Counted from the stretch's first letter, positions 8,082 to 16,460 are shown. The stretch: 64,000 bases of DNA from Saccharomonospora marina XMU15 (GCF_000244955.1 NZ_CM001439.1:4138643-4202642); one strand, 5' to 3'. Made by a program: numbers and translations. Notes: generated by a model not told the origin, from the letters alone.

Positions 8082-8744
8082 TCAGACCGTCAACGTGCGG
8101 AAGGTGTCGTCCCAGTACAGCGGCGCGCCGGTCACCCGCTGCACGTCCCGCGGCGTCATGCCCTCGACCGCCTCGTCGAGCCGCAGCCCCCGCTCGGTGA
8201 CGGTCAGCACCGCGAGGTCGGTGTAGACGCGTGTGACCGCCCGCACCGCCGTGAGCGGGTAGGTGCACTCCCGCACGATCTTCGGTTCGCCGTCGCGGGA
8301 GGTGTGTGTCATGGTCACGAACAGGTTCGGCACCGAAGCACCGATGTCGGCGGCACCGCCGATGCCGCCGAACTTGCGGCCCGGCACGTTCCAGTTCGCC
8401 AGATCCCCGCGCTGCGACACCTGGTAGGCACCGATGACAGCGGCGTCGATGTGGCCGCCGCGCAGCATGGCGAACGACGTCGCGGAGTCGAACATGCTCG
8501 CCCCTGCCGTCAGGGTGGTGAACCGGCCGCCCGCGTCGACCAGATCCGGATCACGCTCGGCCTCGGCCGCTTCGGGGCCGAGGCCGAGGATGCCGTTCTC
8601 GCTGTGCAGCACGAAGTCCTGCGAGCGGGCCAGCGTGTCGGCCAGCAGCAGCGGGATGCCCACGCCGAGGTTGACGTACCAGCCGGGCCGCAGGTCCTTG
8701 GCGACCCTGGCCGCGATCCGGCCGCGATCAAGCGGGGTGACCAT
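8082..8744 (-). CDS. Class I CoA-transferase, beta subunit
   Basis: A 220-aa beta subunit of the SCOT/3-oxoacid family. The catalytic glutamate that forms the glutamyl-CoA thioester lies in LHSENGILGLGP (Glu49), after the NLGVGIP motif; GGHIDAAVIGAYQVSQRGDLANW is also characteristic. With the alpha subunit it would move CoA between an acyl-CoA (for example succinyl- or acetyl-CoA) and a carboxylic acid. ATG at 8744 follows GGAGGGAGG and overlaps the end of the alpha gene by 17 bp, which couples translation. Substrate is not readable from sequence; the active-site Glu distinguishes it from IpdB-type hydrolases of steroid breakdown. Confidence 0.9.
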   Translation of the reverse strand: MVTPLDRGRIAARVAKDLRPGWYVNLGVGIPLLLADTLARSQDFVLHSENGILGLGPEAAEAERDPDLVDAGGRFTTLTAGASMFDSATSFAMLRGGHIDAAVIGAYQVSQRGDLANWNVPGRKFGGIGGAADIGASVPNLFVTMTHTSRDGEPKIVRECTYPLTAVRAVTRVYTDLAVLTVTERGLRLDEAVEGMTPRDVQRVTGAPLYWDDTFRTLTV

Positions 8745-9405
8745 CGGCGCCTCCCTCCACGACGATGCGTTGCACGAAAACACCCGGCGTGTGCACCGAT
8801 GCGGGCTCGAAGCCGTCGTCGACGACGCGATCGACATGCGCGATCGTCACCTTGGCCGCGGTCGCCATGAACGGGTTGAAGTTCTGCTGCGCGTGCCGGT
8901 AGTGCAGGTTTCCCCACGGATCGGCCTCGTGAGCACGGACGAAGGCGACATCGCCGCGAATGGCGGGTTCAAGCAGGTAGTCGACACCGCGCACCGTCAC
9001 CACGTCCCTGCCCTCGGCGAACCGCGTACCCAACCCGGTCCTGGTCAACGCACCACCGAGCCCCGCGCCGCCCGCCCTGATCGCCTCGGCCAGCGTGCCC
9101 TGCGGAACCAACTCCATCCGCATCCGGCCCGACTCCACCGCCTCCCGCACCACGTGGTCGGCGGGGCCGAGCGGGTAACTGCACACCAGCGTGTCGACGG
9201 CCCCGTCGCGCACCAGCCGTGCCGCCCCCACCTCGCCCTGCCCACCGTTGAGGCACACCAGCGTCAGCCCGCGCACGCCCTTGTTGGCGAGCGCCTCGAA
9301 CAGCAGCATGGGGTACCCCGCGCCCGCGAAGCCACCCGCGAGCAGTACGGCACCGTCGGCGACGTCGGCCACCGCCTCCTTCGCCGTCAGGACCGGCTTC
9401 CTCAC
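8728..9405 (-). CDS. Class I CoA-transferase, alpha subunit
   Basis: A 225-aa alpha subunit. The glycine-rich LLAGGFAGAGYPMLL near residue 22 and the later LVPQGTLAEAIRAGGAGLGG and VAFVRAHEADPWGNLHYRHAQQNFNP stretches are diagnostic of 3-oxoacid CoA-transferase subunit A. GTG at 9405 overlaps the SDR stop by four bases (GTGA) and has GGGAG 6 bases upstream; the ORF upstream of it is another frame of the SDR gene. The two subunits are expected to assemble as a heterotetramer in the cytosol. Confidence 0.9.
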   Translation of the reverse strand: MRKPVLTAKEAVADVADGAVLLAGGFAGAGYPMLLFEALANKGVRGLTLVCLNGGQGEVGAARLVRDGAVDTLVCSYPLGPADHVVREAVESGRMRMELVPQGTLAEAIRAGGAGLGGALTRTGLGTRFAEGRDVVTVRGVDYLLEPAIRGDVAFVRAHEADPWGNLHYRHAQQNFNPFMATAAKVTIAHVDRVVDDGFEPASVHTPGVFVQRIVVEGGADGHPA

Positions 9406-10334
9406 CGGCTCTCCCGGTCCATCTCTCCGGTGACGTCGAGCGGAATGAGCGGCACCGGGCCCGCGAGGTGCTCCGGCGCGGCAGGCGAGTAGGCGAAGTT
9501 CTTCGCCCGCGCGCCACCGTCGACCACCAGGTCGCAGCCGGTGATCAGCCGCGCGTAGTCCGAGCACAGCCACGCCACGCAATGCCCGATGTCGGTCGGT
9601 GTGCCGGTGGTGCCCATCGGCACCAGCGGCGGTCGCTGCCCGTCCCAACGGGTCGGCCTGCGCCACGGCTCGTCACCGGTCGGCCCGCCCAGTCCCTTGA
9701 CGCGGGGCCGGTCCAGCACCCCACCCGGCCCCTGCTCCGCGATCAGGTCGGGGTTGTCAGGCGTCGGCGCGGTGGGCGTGAAGCCGTTCACGCGAATCCC
9801 GTAGGGCGCCAGGTCCATCGCCGCGGCACGCACGAAGTTGTTGACACCACCCTTGTGGAACGCGTACGCGATAACCCCCGCGGTGCCGGACCAACCGTTG
9901 GACGACGAGATCGCCACGATCGAGCCCCGGATGCCGCGCTCGGCCATGTGCCTGCCGACGTACTTGGTGTTGAGGAAGTTGCCCATCGCGGCCACCTGCA
10001 CGGCCCTCGAGAAGAACTCAGCGCTCTCGTCCAGCACGCCACGCCCGCCGAGCAGCGCCGCGTTGTTCACCAGAATGTCGATCTTGCCGAAGGTGTCGAC
10101 GACGGTGTCGAGGTAGCTCTTGACCTGCTCCTCGTCGGTCACGTCACCGGGTATCGCGATCGCCGTGCCGCCGTTTCGCTCGACCCGCTCGACGCTCCTG
10201 TTCGCGGCGTCGGCGTCGATGTCGTTGCACGCCACCTTGGCGCCGTACCTGGCCAGCGCCAGCGCGATGCCACTGCCGATGTTGGGGCCTGCTCCGGTGA
10301 CCACGGCGACCTTGCCGTCAAGGGAAATCTCCAC
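9402..10334 (-). CDS. Short-chain dehydrogenase/reductase (SDR)
   Basis: A 310-aa NAD(P)-dependent oxidoreductase. VVTGAGPNIGSGIALALARYG is the TGxxxGxG cofactor loop split over residues 12-22, NNAALLGG is the NNAG-type motif, and the catalytic set is Ser in VAISSSNGW with Tyr and Lys in AYAFHKGG. The acidic CNDIDAD after beta-2 suggests NAD(H) preference. A C-terminal extension of about 40 residues beyond VVDGG is longer than usual. Start is GTG at 10334. It overlaps the CoA-transferase alpha gene by 4 bp, implying oxidation or reduction of a hydroxy/keto acid that is then CoA-activated or released. Sixty-two bases separate it from the regulator upstream, so a separate promoter is possible. 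Confidence 0.88.
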   Translation of the reverse strand: MEISLDGKVAVVTGAGPNIGSGIALALARYGAKVACNDIDADAANRSVERVERNGGTAIAIPGDVTDEEQVKSYLDTVVDTFGKIDILVNNAALLGGRGVLDESAEFFSRAVQVAAMGNFLNTKYVGRHMAERGIRGSIVAISSSNGWSGTAGVIAYAFHKGGVNNFVRAAAMDLAPYGIRVNGFTPTAPTPDNPDLIAEQGPGGVLDRPRVKGLGGPTGDEPWRRPTRWDGQRPPLVPMGTTGTPTDIGHCVAWLCSDYARLITGCDLVVDGGARAKNFAYSPAAPEHLAGPVPLIPLDVTGEMDRESR

Positions 10335-10396
10335 CCCGCCAATCTAGAAATGCCGTGGTAGCGAGGCTCCCCGCGAATGACGCGAAACCGGCTACG

Positions 10397-11065
10397 TCAT
10401 TCGACGGTTCCCGGCGGCGGTACCAGACCTTCCCTGATCGCGAGCAACGCCGCCTGCGTACGCGAGGCCAACTGCAGCTTCGCCAGCACGTTGCTGACGT
10501 GGGTGCGCGCGGTGCGCTCGCTGATCGTGAGCCGCTGCGCGATCTCGCGGTTGGAGCAGCCCTGCGCGACGAGTTTCAGGATCTCCCGCTCCCGCGAGGT
10601 GAGCGCGGCCAACCCGGAACCGGGTGCGGACAGCTCACGGGTCAGGCACCGGGCCACCCTGCCGGACAGCCTGGTCTCGCCGCGCATGGCTGCGCGCACG
10701 GCATCGGCCACCTCCTCCGGCTCGGCATCCTTGAGCAGGTAACCGCTCGCACCGGCCTCCAGCGCGGCGCGCACCCGCTCACCTTCCCCGAAACTGGTCA
10801 GCACGACCACGGCCACACCCGGGTAGTCACGCGCGATCACGGAGGTGGCCTCCACCCCGTCGATACCCGGCATCAGCAGGTCCATGAGCACGACGTCGGG
10901 ACGCACAGCCGACTCGGCCAGATACCGCAGCGCGTCGCGCCCGTCCTTGGCCTCCCCCACGACGGTGATGTCGTCCACCATGTCCAGGTAGGCGGTCAAT
11001 CCTCGACGGACAACGGCATGGTCGTCCACGAGCAACACAGTGGCGGCCTTCTCACTCACCCGCAT
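10397..11065 (-). CDS. NarL/FixJ-family response regulator without a linked kinase
   Basis: A 222-aa two-domain response regulator. The receiver (about 9-125) has the acidic pair VDDHAVVRRGL, phospho-acceptor Asp in VVLMDLLMPGIDG, Thr/Ser in VVVLTSFGEGE and Lys in GYLLKDAEPEE. The LuxR-type DNA-binding domain (about 155-215) is LTSREREILKLVAQG, then NREIAQRLTISERTARTHVSNVLAKL. ATG at 11065 has GGAGGAG 8 bases upstream; the longer ORF overlaps IclR and is unsupported. No histidine kinase gene is adjacent. It starts 13 bp after the IclR stop, so the two regulators are probably expressed together. Confidence 0.9.
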   Translation of the reverse strand: MRVSEKAATVLLVDDHAVVRRGLTAYLDMVDDITVVGEAKDGRDALRYLAESAVRPDVVLMDLLMPGIDGVEATSVIARDYPGVAVVVLTSFGEGERVRAALEAGASGYLLKDAEPEEVADAVRAAMRGETRLSGRVARCLTRELSAPGSGLAALTSREREILKLVAQGCSNREIAQRLTISERTARTHVSNVLAKLQLASRTQAALLAIREGLVPPPGTVE

Positions 11066-11078
11066 TTCACAGCTCCTC

Positions 11079-11846
11079 CTAACCGGCCACGCCGGAACGG
11101 CTGTGCCGCCGAGCCCCTGGTGCTCCGAGCGCACGGGAAACCCCGCGCGCGGCTGTCACGACAGCGGGGATGAGACGGCGATGGTCGGTGCCCGCGCTCA
11201 CCACGACCGACAGCGCCGAGCTGACCAACCCGGTCGAATCCACGATCGGCGCGGCCACCGACAGCGCGTCCAACGTCATGTGCCCGTCGCAGACGGCGTA
11301 CCCGGCACGCCGGATCTCGGCCAGCGTGTGCCGCAGCCGCACCGGGTCGACCACCGTCCTCGGCGTGTACCGGCGAAGCGGCGAGGACAGCACGGTCTCC
11401 TGCACCTGTGTCGGCGCGTGGGCGAGCAGCGCCAGCCCGGCGCTGGTGGCGTGCAGCGACCTGCGCCTGCCGAGCGTGGTCAGCACCGGAACGGCGCCGG
11501 GGCCGGACAACCGCTCCACGAACACGATCTCCATGCCGTCCCGGACGGCCAGCAGTACGTTCTCACCGATCGCGTGGTAGAGGTCCTCCAGGTACGGCCA
11601 CGCCACGTCTCGCAGCCCGAGCGCCCTCGGCGCCAGTGCCGCCGTCTCCCACAGCCGCAGCCCGATGCGGTATCCGCCCGGCCCGCGCTCCAGCGCACCC
11701 CACCGCACCAACTCGCCCACGAGCCGGTGCGTCGTGGAGATGGGCAGCCCGCTGCGCCTGGCGATCTCGGTCAGGTTGAGTTCCAGGTGGTCGACCGTGA
11801 AGGCCTCGAACACCCGTAGTGCGCGGCGAAGCGGCGATTCCCGCAT
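11079..11846 (-). CDS. IclR-family transcriptional regulator
   Basis: A 255-aa regulator with the N-terminal winged helix-turn-helix of IclR (LNLTEIARRSGLPISTTHRLVGELVRWGAL, here split at the turn) and the C-terminal effector domain (about 90-250, with GDGMEIVFVERLSG-like and LGRRRSLHATSAGLALLAH stretches). IclR proteins commonly control catabolic operons in response to a small acid. The start at 11846 is 3 bp after the stop of the UGSC-partner gene, so it is embedded in the operon it may control. The C-terminus is slightly extended and Arg-rich. Confidence 0.9.
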   Translation of the reverse strand: MRESPLRRALRVFEAFTVDHLELNLTEIARRSGLPISTTHRLVGELVRWGALERGPGGYRIGLRLWETAALAPRALGLRDVAWPYLEDLYHAIGENVLLAVRDGMEIVFVERLSGPGAVPVLTTLGRRRSLHATSAGLALLAHAPTQVQETVLSSPLRRYTPRTVVDPVRLRHTLAEIRRAGYAVCDGHMTLDALSVAAPIVDSTGLVSSALSVVVSAGTDHRRLIPAVVTAARGVSRALGAPGARRHSRSGVAG

Positions 11847-11849
11847 CGC

Positions 11850-12893
11850 TCAGCCCGGCACGACTCGCTGGATGGGATGGGCCGTGCGGGACCAACCCCC
11901 GAACCCGAACGGACGCACGACCATGGAGATCGCGGCGTTTCGAGCTCCGGCGACCATCACCAGCAACTGCTCCGGCGATGGCAGCATGTGCAGCCCGTAC
12001 TCGTCGATGCCGGGGCCCTCCTGGTCGCCGAGCCCCTTGCCCGCTCGCTCGAGGTCGGCGTGGCTGCGTACGCAATGCTCGTAAAGCCACCGCTGCACAT
12101 CGGCCTTGGAGAACCCCGCATCGGCGAGTTGTTGCGCGTGCTCCACGCTCAGCACCAGGCCCGCCGACGAGTGCCTGCCGATCGCCGCCCCGGTGCGCCA
12201 GATCGTGTCGGCGAGATCCCACAGCACGCGCTCGGCGTCGGTGGTATGCCTGTTGTCCACGAACTCGCAGGTGCGCAGCAGCAACGCGGTAACCGTGTTC
12301 GTGCCCTCCGGCCTGCCGAGTTCGACCGAAAGCGGCTCCCAGGGGCTGTCCTCCTCGTTCTCCCCGATACACAGCGACCACCTGCCCGGCACGCCCTGGG
12401 TGGCCTGTTCGAGTTCCTGCGGTCGAACGCCCAGCACGTTGCGCACGATCAGTCCCACCGCGCGGGCGATCGTGGCGTTGGCCCGAAAGCCCGGCCCGAA
12501 CACCCCGCCCTTGCTGTTGATGCCCAACTCCTGGCGGATCGGTCCGTTGACGATCAGCAGCGGGGCGGGCCCGCTCGTGCTCTGCCACGCGGCACCCGAC
12601 ACCCGATCCTGACCGAGCGCGTCCCACGCCGCGAGCACGACGGGCAGGTACTCCGGCCTGCACCCGGCGAGTGCGGCGTTGACAGCGGCCTGCTCGACCG
12701 TGCACTGCCGCTTCAGGTGCGGCAGCGCGGCGATCACCTCGTCGCGGGCGCGGGGGGTGTGCGCGAGGAACTCCTCGACCATCGACGCGGTGACCGGCAC
12801 GACGGGCAGCCCGTCGGTCCAGCCCTGCGCATAGGCGTGCTCGATGGCGCCTCTGGCGTAGTCGAGCAACTGCTCCTCGCCGGTGGCCGTCAT
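11850..12893 (-). CDS. UGSC-associated protein, conserved, function unknown
   Basis: A 347-aa soluble protein with no transmembrane segment or signal peptide. Recognisable conserved blocks are GWTDGLPVVPVTASMVEEFL near the N-terminus, TSGPAPLLIVNGPIRQELGI, and GPGFRANATIARAVGLIVRNVLG in the middle, followed by CIGENEEDSPWEPL. Proteins with the DGLPVVPPT-type start are widespread in soil actinobacteria and proteobacteria and often occur beside or joined to UGSC proteins, from memory of the family. Its ATG overlaps the UGSC stop (ATGA), strongly suggesting a two-protein complex. The reaction is unknown. Cys residues at about 64, 78 and 174 could interact with the partner CGSC motif, which is speculation. 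Confidence 0.75.
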   Translation of the reverse strand: MTATGEEQLLDYARGAIEHAYAQGWTDGLPVVPVTASMVEEFLAHTPRARDEVIAALPHLKRQCTVEQAAVNAALAGCRPEYLPVVLAAWDALGQDRVSGAAWQSTSGPAPLLIVNGPIRQELGINSKGGVFGPGFRANATIARAVGLIVRNVLGVRPQELEQATQGVPGRWSLCIGENEEDSPWEPLSVELGRPEGTNTVTALLLRTCEFVDNRHTTDAERVLWDLADTIWRTGAAIGRHSSAGLVLSVEHAQQLADAGFSKADVQRWLYEHCVRSHADLERAGKGLGDQEGPGIDEYGLHMLPSPEQLLVMVAGARNAAISMVVRPFGFGGWSRTAHPIQRVVPG

Positions 12894-13441
12894 GCGGCGA
12901 CCGTGGCGGTGTCCGCGGTCAACACGTCGACGATCTCGTCGAGGACCTGCTCGGCACGCTCCGCGACCCCCGCCTCGTCGAGCAGCGCCAACGGGTGCGG
13001 GATGCGCACGTACCGGTAGCCGGGGCTGCCCTGCAGGTCGGCCATCGCATCGGCGCTCGCGACGAAGGCTTCCGTGCAGATCACCACCGCGGGGATTCCG
13101 GCGTTCTCGACGGCGAGCCCGTCGGCGATCGCGGAAGCGCTGCAGGAACCGCAGTCACCGACACCGACCACCACCACGTCGCACTGCTCGGTGAGTTCGG
13201 TGAGGAGGTCGGCGGGCACCGGATCGGTGATGCTGAGCTTCTTACGCCGAACGAATGCCGCGGCACCGTGCCGCTCGCTCAGCAACGAGCCGACCGCGTC
13301 GAGCATGGCCTCGGCGTTGGTCTTGGTGTTGGCGAGCAACCCCACGGTGCGGCCCGCGAGGCTCCGCGGCCGGGCGGCCAGCGGCATAGCCTCCGTGCGC
13401 TCGGCCGGTGTCGCGGTCGGGTCGATCATGGCGTCGAACAT
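12890..13441 (-). CDS. UGSC-family redox protein, Cys form of a selenoprotein family
   Basis: A 183-aa protein of the UGSC family, named for a Sec-Gly-Ser-Cys motif in selenoprotein members. Here the motif is Cys97-Gly-Ser-Cys100 inside VVVGVGDCGSCSAS, with TGC at the Sec position, so no selenocysteine insertion is needed. The preceding core RTVGLLANTKTNAEAML and the following AGIPAVVICTEAF and FVASADAMADLQG are family marks. A thiol-disulfide or peroxide-type redox role is assumed from the motif; no reaction is proven for the family. ATG at 13441 has GAAGGAG 8 bases upstream. The stop overlaps the next start by four bases. Confidence 0.82.
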   Translation of the reverse strand: MFDAMIDPTATPAERTEAMPLAARPRSLAGRTVGLLANTKTNAEAMLDAVGSLLSERHGAAAFVRRKKLSITDPVPADLLTELTEQCDVVVVGVGDCGSCSASAIADGLAVENAGIPAVVICTEAFVASADAMADLQGSPGYRYVRIPHPLALLDEAGVAERAEQVLDEIVDVLTADTATVAA

Positions 13442-13527
13442 GGCGACAACTCCTTCGTTGGACCTGCCTGCGCAGACGGTAGTTTTCGGCCGGCGAGCAG
13501 CGCCACGAGTCTTCCACCGCACGGAAA

Positions 13528-13557
13528 ACCGCGGGCCCCGGCGAAGGAGCCCGCGGT
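13528..13557 (-). terminator. Terminator or attenuator between dppF and the UGSC gene
   Basis: Perfect 9-bp arms (13528-13536 and 13549-13557) around a 12-base loop. Read on the minus strand the stem is followed by TTTT at 13525-13528, giving an intrinsic-terminator shape. It lies 11 bases past the dppF stop and 87 bases before the UGSC start, so it could end the transporter mRNA or lower expression of the enzymes behind it. Confidence 0.6.
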
Positions 13558-13567
13558 CGACCGGTAC

Positions 13568-14554
13568 CTACTGTTCCGGGAAGTGGCAGGCCACGCTGTG
13601 CCCCGGGGTCAGCTCGCGCAACACCGGAGCCTCGTCCGCGCACCGCTGCACGGCGCGCGGGCAGCGGGTGCGGAAGCGGCATCCGCTGGGCGGGGAGATC
13701 GGTGACGGCGGCTCGCCCTTGATACTCAACGCCTTGCGCTGCCGCGCCGTGCTCGGGTCGAGCTCGGGGATGGAAGCCAGCAACGCCACCGTGTACGGGT
13801 GCAGCGGCGCCCGGTACAGCGTCTCGGCGGGACCGATCTCGCACAGCTGACCGAGGTGCATCACCGCGACCCGGTCGCTGACCTGTTTCACCAGCGCCAA
13901 GTCGTGAGAGATGAACAGATAGGACAGCTTGAGCTCGGTACGCAGTTGCTCGAACAGGTTCAGTACCTGTGCCTGGATGAGCACATCCAGTGACGACACC
14001 GCCTCGTCGCACACGATGAGTGCCGGGTCCAGCGCGATCGCCCTCGCGATCGCGACCCGCTGGCACTGGCCGCCGGACAGCTCGTGCGGCCTGCGCTTGC
14101 CGTAGGTGTCCGGGTTGAGGCCGACCAGGTCGAGCAGCTCACGCACGCGGCGGGCGCGTTCGCTGCCGTTTCCCACGCCGTAGCCCACCAGTGGCTCGGC
14201 GACGATGTCCGACACCCGCCAGCGCGGGTTGAGCGAGCCGAACGGGTCCTGGAACACCATCTGCATCTGCCGCCGGGCCTCGGCGATGCCGCTGCGCTTG
14301 GCGTGCATCAGATCGGTGCCGTTGAAGTGCACCTCGCCCGACTTCGGCCGTGGCGCCTGGATGATGGAGCGCGCCAGGGTGGACTTTCCCGACCCGGTCT
14401 CGCCGACCACCCCGAGCGTTTCCCCGGAATGGATGTCGAACGACACGTCGGAAACGGCGTGGACCACGCCGCCCTTCACCCCGCCACGGCCTCGCACAGT
14501 GAACTCCTGCACGATGTTGCGCGCCCGAAGCAGCGGTTCTTCCACAGTGGTCAC
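13568..14554 (-). CDS. dppF: Oligopeptide-type ABC transporter ATP-binding protein (DppF-like)
   Basis: A 328-aa cytoplasmic ATPase. Walker A is GETGSGKST (about 50-58), the Q-loop is VFQDPFGSLNPR, the signature is ELSGGQCQR (the usual LSGGQRQR with Cys), Walker B is LIVCDEAVSSLD, and the switch His is in FISHDLALV. The C-terminal oligopeptide/nickel domain has the CRFRTRCPRAVQRC four-cysteine cluster typical of DppD/DppF. GTG at 14554 overlaps the dppD stop as GTGA. It pairs with DppD to drive import through DppBC. Confidence 0.92.
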   Translation of the reverse strand: MTTVEEPLLRARNIVQEFTVRGRGGVKGGVVHAVSDVSFDIHSGETLGVVGETGSGKSTLARSIIQAPRPKSGEVHFNGTDLMHAKRSGIAEARRQMQMVFQDPFGSLNPRWRVSDIVAEPLVGYGVGNGSERARRVRELLDLVGLNPDTYGKRRPHELSGGQCQRVAIARAIALDPALIVCDEAVSSLDVLIQAQVLNLFEQLRTELKLSYLFISHDLALVKQVSDRVAVMHLGQLCEIGPAETLYRAPLHPYTVALLASIPELDPSTARQRKALSIKGEPPSPISPPSGCRFRTRCPRAVQRCADEAPVLRELTPGHSVACHFPEQ

Positions 14555-15588
14555 TCGGTTTCACCGTCCTCACAAGGGTGCCAACACGCCCACCAGTGGC
14601 CAGGCTCGTGCTCGGTGAAAGCGGGCGCCTCCTGCCCGCAGTCTTGCTGTGCCCTGGAGCAACGAGGCTCGAACGGGCAGCCGGGCGGAAGCGCGGTCAG
14701 GTCGGGCGGTTGGCCCGGCGTGACCGGCAACAGGGCGTGCGGCTGCCGTTCCAGCCTGGGTATCGCACCAAGCAGCGCCTTGGTGTAGGGCATGCGCACA
14801 TGCGAGAACAGCGTGGTAGCAGGCGCGTACTCCACTGCCCTTCCCGCGTACATCACGATCACGTCGTGCGCATAGCTGGCCGCAAGGCCCAGGTCGTGGC
14901 TGATCATGATGATCGCCATTCCCAGCCGCTCCTGCAGTTCCAGCAGCAGCTCCATGATCTGTGCCTGCGTGGTGACGTCCAGCGCGGTGGTCGCCTCGTC
15001 CGCGATGAGCAGTCTGGGGTCCGCGGCCAGCGCGATAGCGATCATCACGCGCTGTCGCATACCGCCGGAAAGCTGATGCGGGTACTCGTGGAAGCGCCGC
15101 TGCGGCGCGGGCAGCCGCACGAGCTGCAGCAGTTCCATCGCCCGCTCGTATGCTGCCCGCTTGTCCATGTCGCTGTGCGCGCGCACCGCCTCGGTGATCT
15201 GCACACCGACCCGCATCGTCGGGTTCAGCGAGCGGGCCGGGTCCTGGAACACCATCGCGATGTCGGCACCGCGGTGCCTGCGCATCTCCCGCTCCGACAG
15301 GTTCAGCAACTCCATGCCCCGGAAGCGGGCCGAGCCGCTGATCCGAGCCGTCGGCGGGAGCAGCCCCATCAACGCACGTGAGCTGACGCTCTTGCCGGAG
15401 CCCGACTCACCGATGATGGCGAGCATCCTTCCTTCGTGCAGCCGGTAGCTGAGGCCGTTCACCGCGTTGACCCGCCTGCCCCTGCCGGTGAACCGCACCC
15501 GCAGGTCCTCCACTTCCAGTAGCGGCTCCGCCCCACCGTAGGCGGGTGCGGCCGCGGTCGCGGCGTCGCTGATCTCCTCGATACTCAT
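14551..15588 (-). CDS. dppD: Oligopeptide-type ABC transporter ATP-binding protein (DppD-like)
   Basis: A 345-aa ATPase. Walker A is GESGSGKSVSS, with Val where Thr is usual in DppF, a DppD habit; Q-loop VFQDPARSLNPTM; signature QLSGGMRQRV; Walker B LLIADEATTALD; switch MISHDLGLAA. The Cys cluster GCPFEPRCSRAQQDCG is near the C-terminus. ATG at 15588 has GGAG 6 bases upstream and overlaps the dppC stop (ATGA); the longer ORF uses an upstream TTG inside that ribosome-binding site. Confidence 0.92.
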   Translation of the reverse strand: MSIEEISDAATAAAPAYGGAEPLLEVEDLRVRFTGRGRRVNAVNGLSYRLHEGRMLAIIGESGSGKSVSSRALMGLLPPTARISGSARFRGMELLNLSEREMRRHRGADIAMVFQDPARSLNPTMRVGVQITEAVRAHSDMDKRAAYERAMELLQLVRLPAPQRRFHEYPHQLSGGMRQRVMIAIALAADPRLLIADEATTALDVTTQAQIMELLLELQERLGMAIIMISHDLGLAASYAHDVIVMYAGRAVEYAPATTLFSHVRMPYTKALLGAIPRLERQPHALLPVTPGQPPDLTALPPGCPFEPRCSRAQQDCGQEAPAFTEHEPGHWWACWHPCEDGETE

Positions 15589-16460
15589 CGGCCGCTCCAA
15601 CGGGCACGCAGGGTCTCACCGAGCAGGTTGAACGCCAGCACCGTGAGGAACAGCACCACCGACGGCCACACGACCAGCATCGGCGTGGCCGACAGGGCCT
15701 GCTGCCCCTGGGAGATCATGTTCCCCCAGCTCGGTGCCGGTGGGGGGATGCCGAGACCGAGGAAGCTCAGCGCGCCCTCGATCACGATGATGATGCCCAT
15801 GCCGAGCATCGCGAACGTCACCAGTTGCGGGATGATGTTGGGCGCGATGTGCCGGAACAGCATCCGCCAGCCACTGGTTCCCGACAGTCTCGCGGCGGTC
15901 ATGAACGGCTGCTCCCGCAGTCGCAGGGTCGCGGCACGGGCCACCCTCGCGAACGCGGGCACCGAGAAGAACGCCAGCGCGAAAATGGTGTTGGTCTGGC
16001 TGGGCCCGAGGCTTTGCGCCACGGCCAGCGTCAGCACCAGCGAAGGGAACGCGATCAGCACGTCGAGCACCCGCATGATGATCGCGTCCAGCACCCCGCC
16101 GACGTGGGCACTGACCGCACCCAACGTGCCACCGACCAGCAACCCCAGCACGTTCACGGCGACACCGACGACCAAAGAGGACCGCCCACCGTAAAGGATG
16201 CGCGACCAGACGTCGTTGCCGTTGGGGTCGGTGCCGAGCAGATGCCCCTCCGAGAACGCGGGCAGGTTCGACTCCAACACGTTTCCGCCCACCGGGTCCG
16301 GAACCGACCCGATCACCGGCCACAGGAAGCACCCGCCGATGATCACGACGAGCAGGCCGACCGGAAAGGCGAGTTCCAGGTAACGCAGCCAGCCTCGCAG
16401 CCGGCTCTGCCCGGTCTCGGCGAGCAGTGCGGAAGAAGCCGATGCCTCAACTATTGCCAT
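15585..16460 (-). CDS. dppC: Oligopeptide-type ABC transporter permease (DppC-like)
   Basis: A 291-aa inner-membrane permease with about six membrane segments. The N-terminal segment after RGWLRYLELAFPVG is followed by the DppC-type periplasmic stretch HLLGTDPNGNDVWSRILYGGRSSLVVG. The ABC-binding EAA loop reads TAARLSGTSGWRMLFRHIAPNI and the conserved LSFLGLGIPPPAPSWGNM follows. It overlaps dppB by 14 bp and dppD by 4 bp. It would form the channel with DppB. Confidence 0.92.
   Translation of the reverse strand: MAIVEASASSALLAETGQSRLRGWLRYLELAFPVGLLVVIIGGCFLWPVIGSVPDPVGGNVLESNLPAFSEGHLLGTDPNGNDVWSRILYGGRSSLVVGVAVNVLGLLVGGTLGAVSAHVGGVLDAIIMRVLDVLIAFPSLVLTLAVAQSLGPSQTNTIFALAFFSVPAFARVARAATLRLREQPFMTAARLSGTSGWRMLFRHIAPNIIPQLVTFAMLGMGIIIVIEGALSFLGLGIPPPAPSWGNMISQGQQALSATPMLVVWPSVVLFLTVLAFNLLGETLRARWSGR

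Noticed and set aside
8082-9405. IpdAB-type steroid-ring hydrolase pair
   Set aside because: The beta subunit has the SENG catalytic Glu of true CoA-transferases and no steroid genes are adjacent.
12890-13441. Selenocysteine insertion in the UGSC gene
   Set aside because: The Sec position codon is TGC on the coding strand and no in-frame TGA is present.
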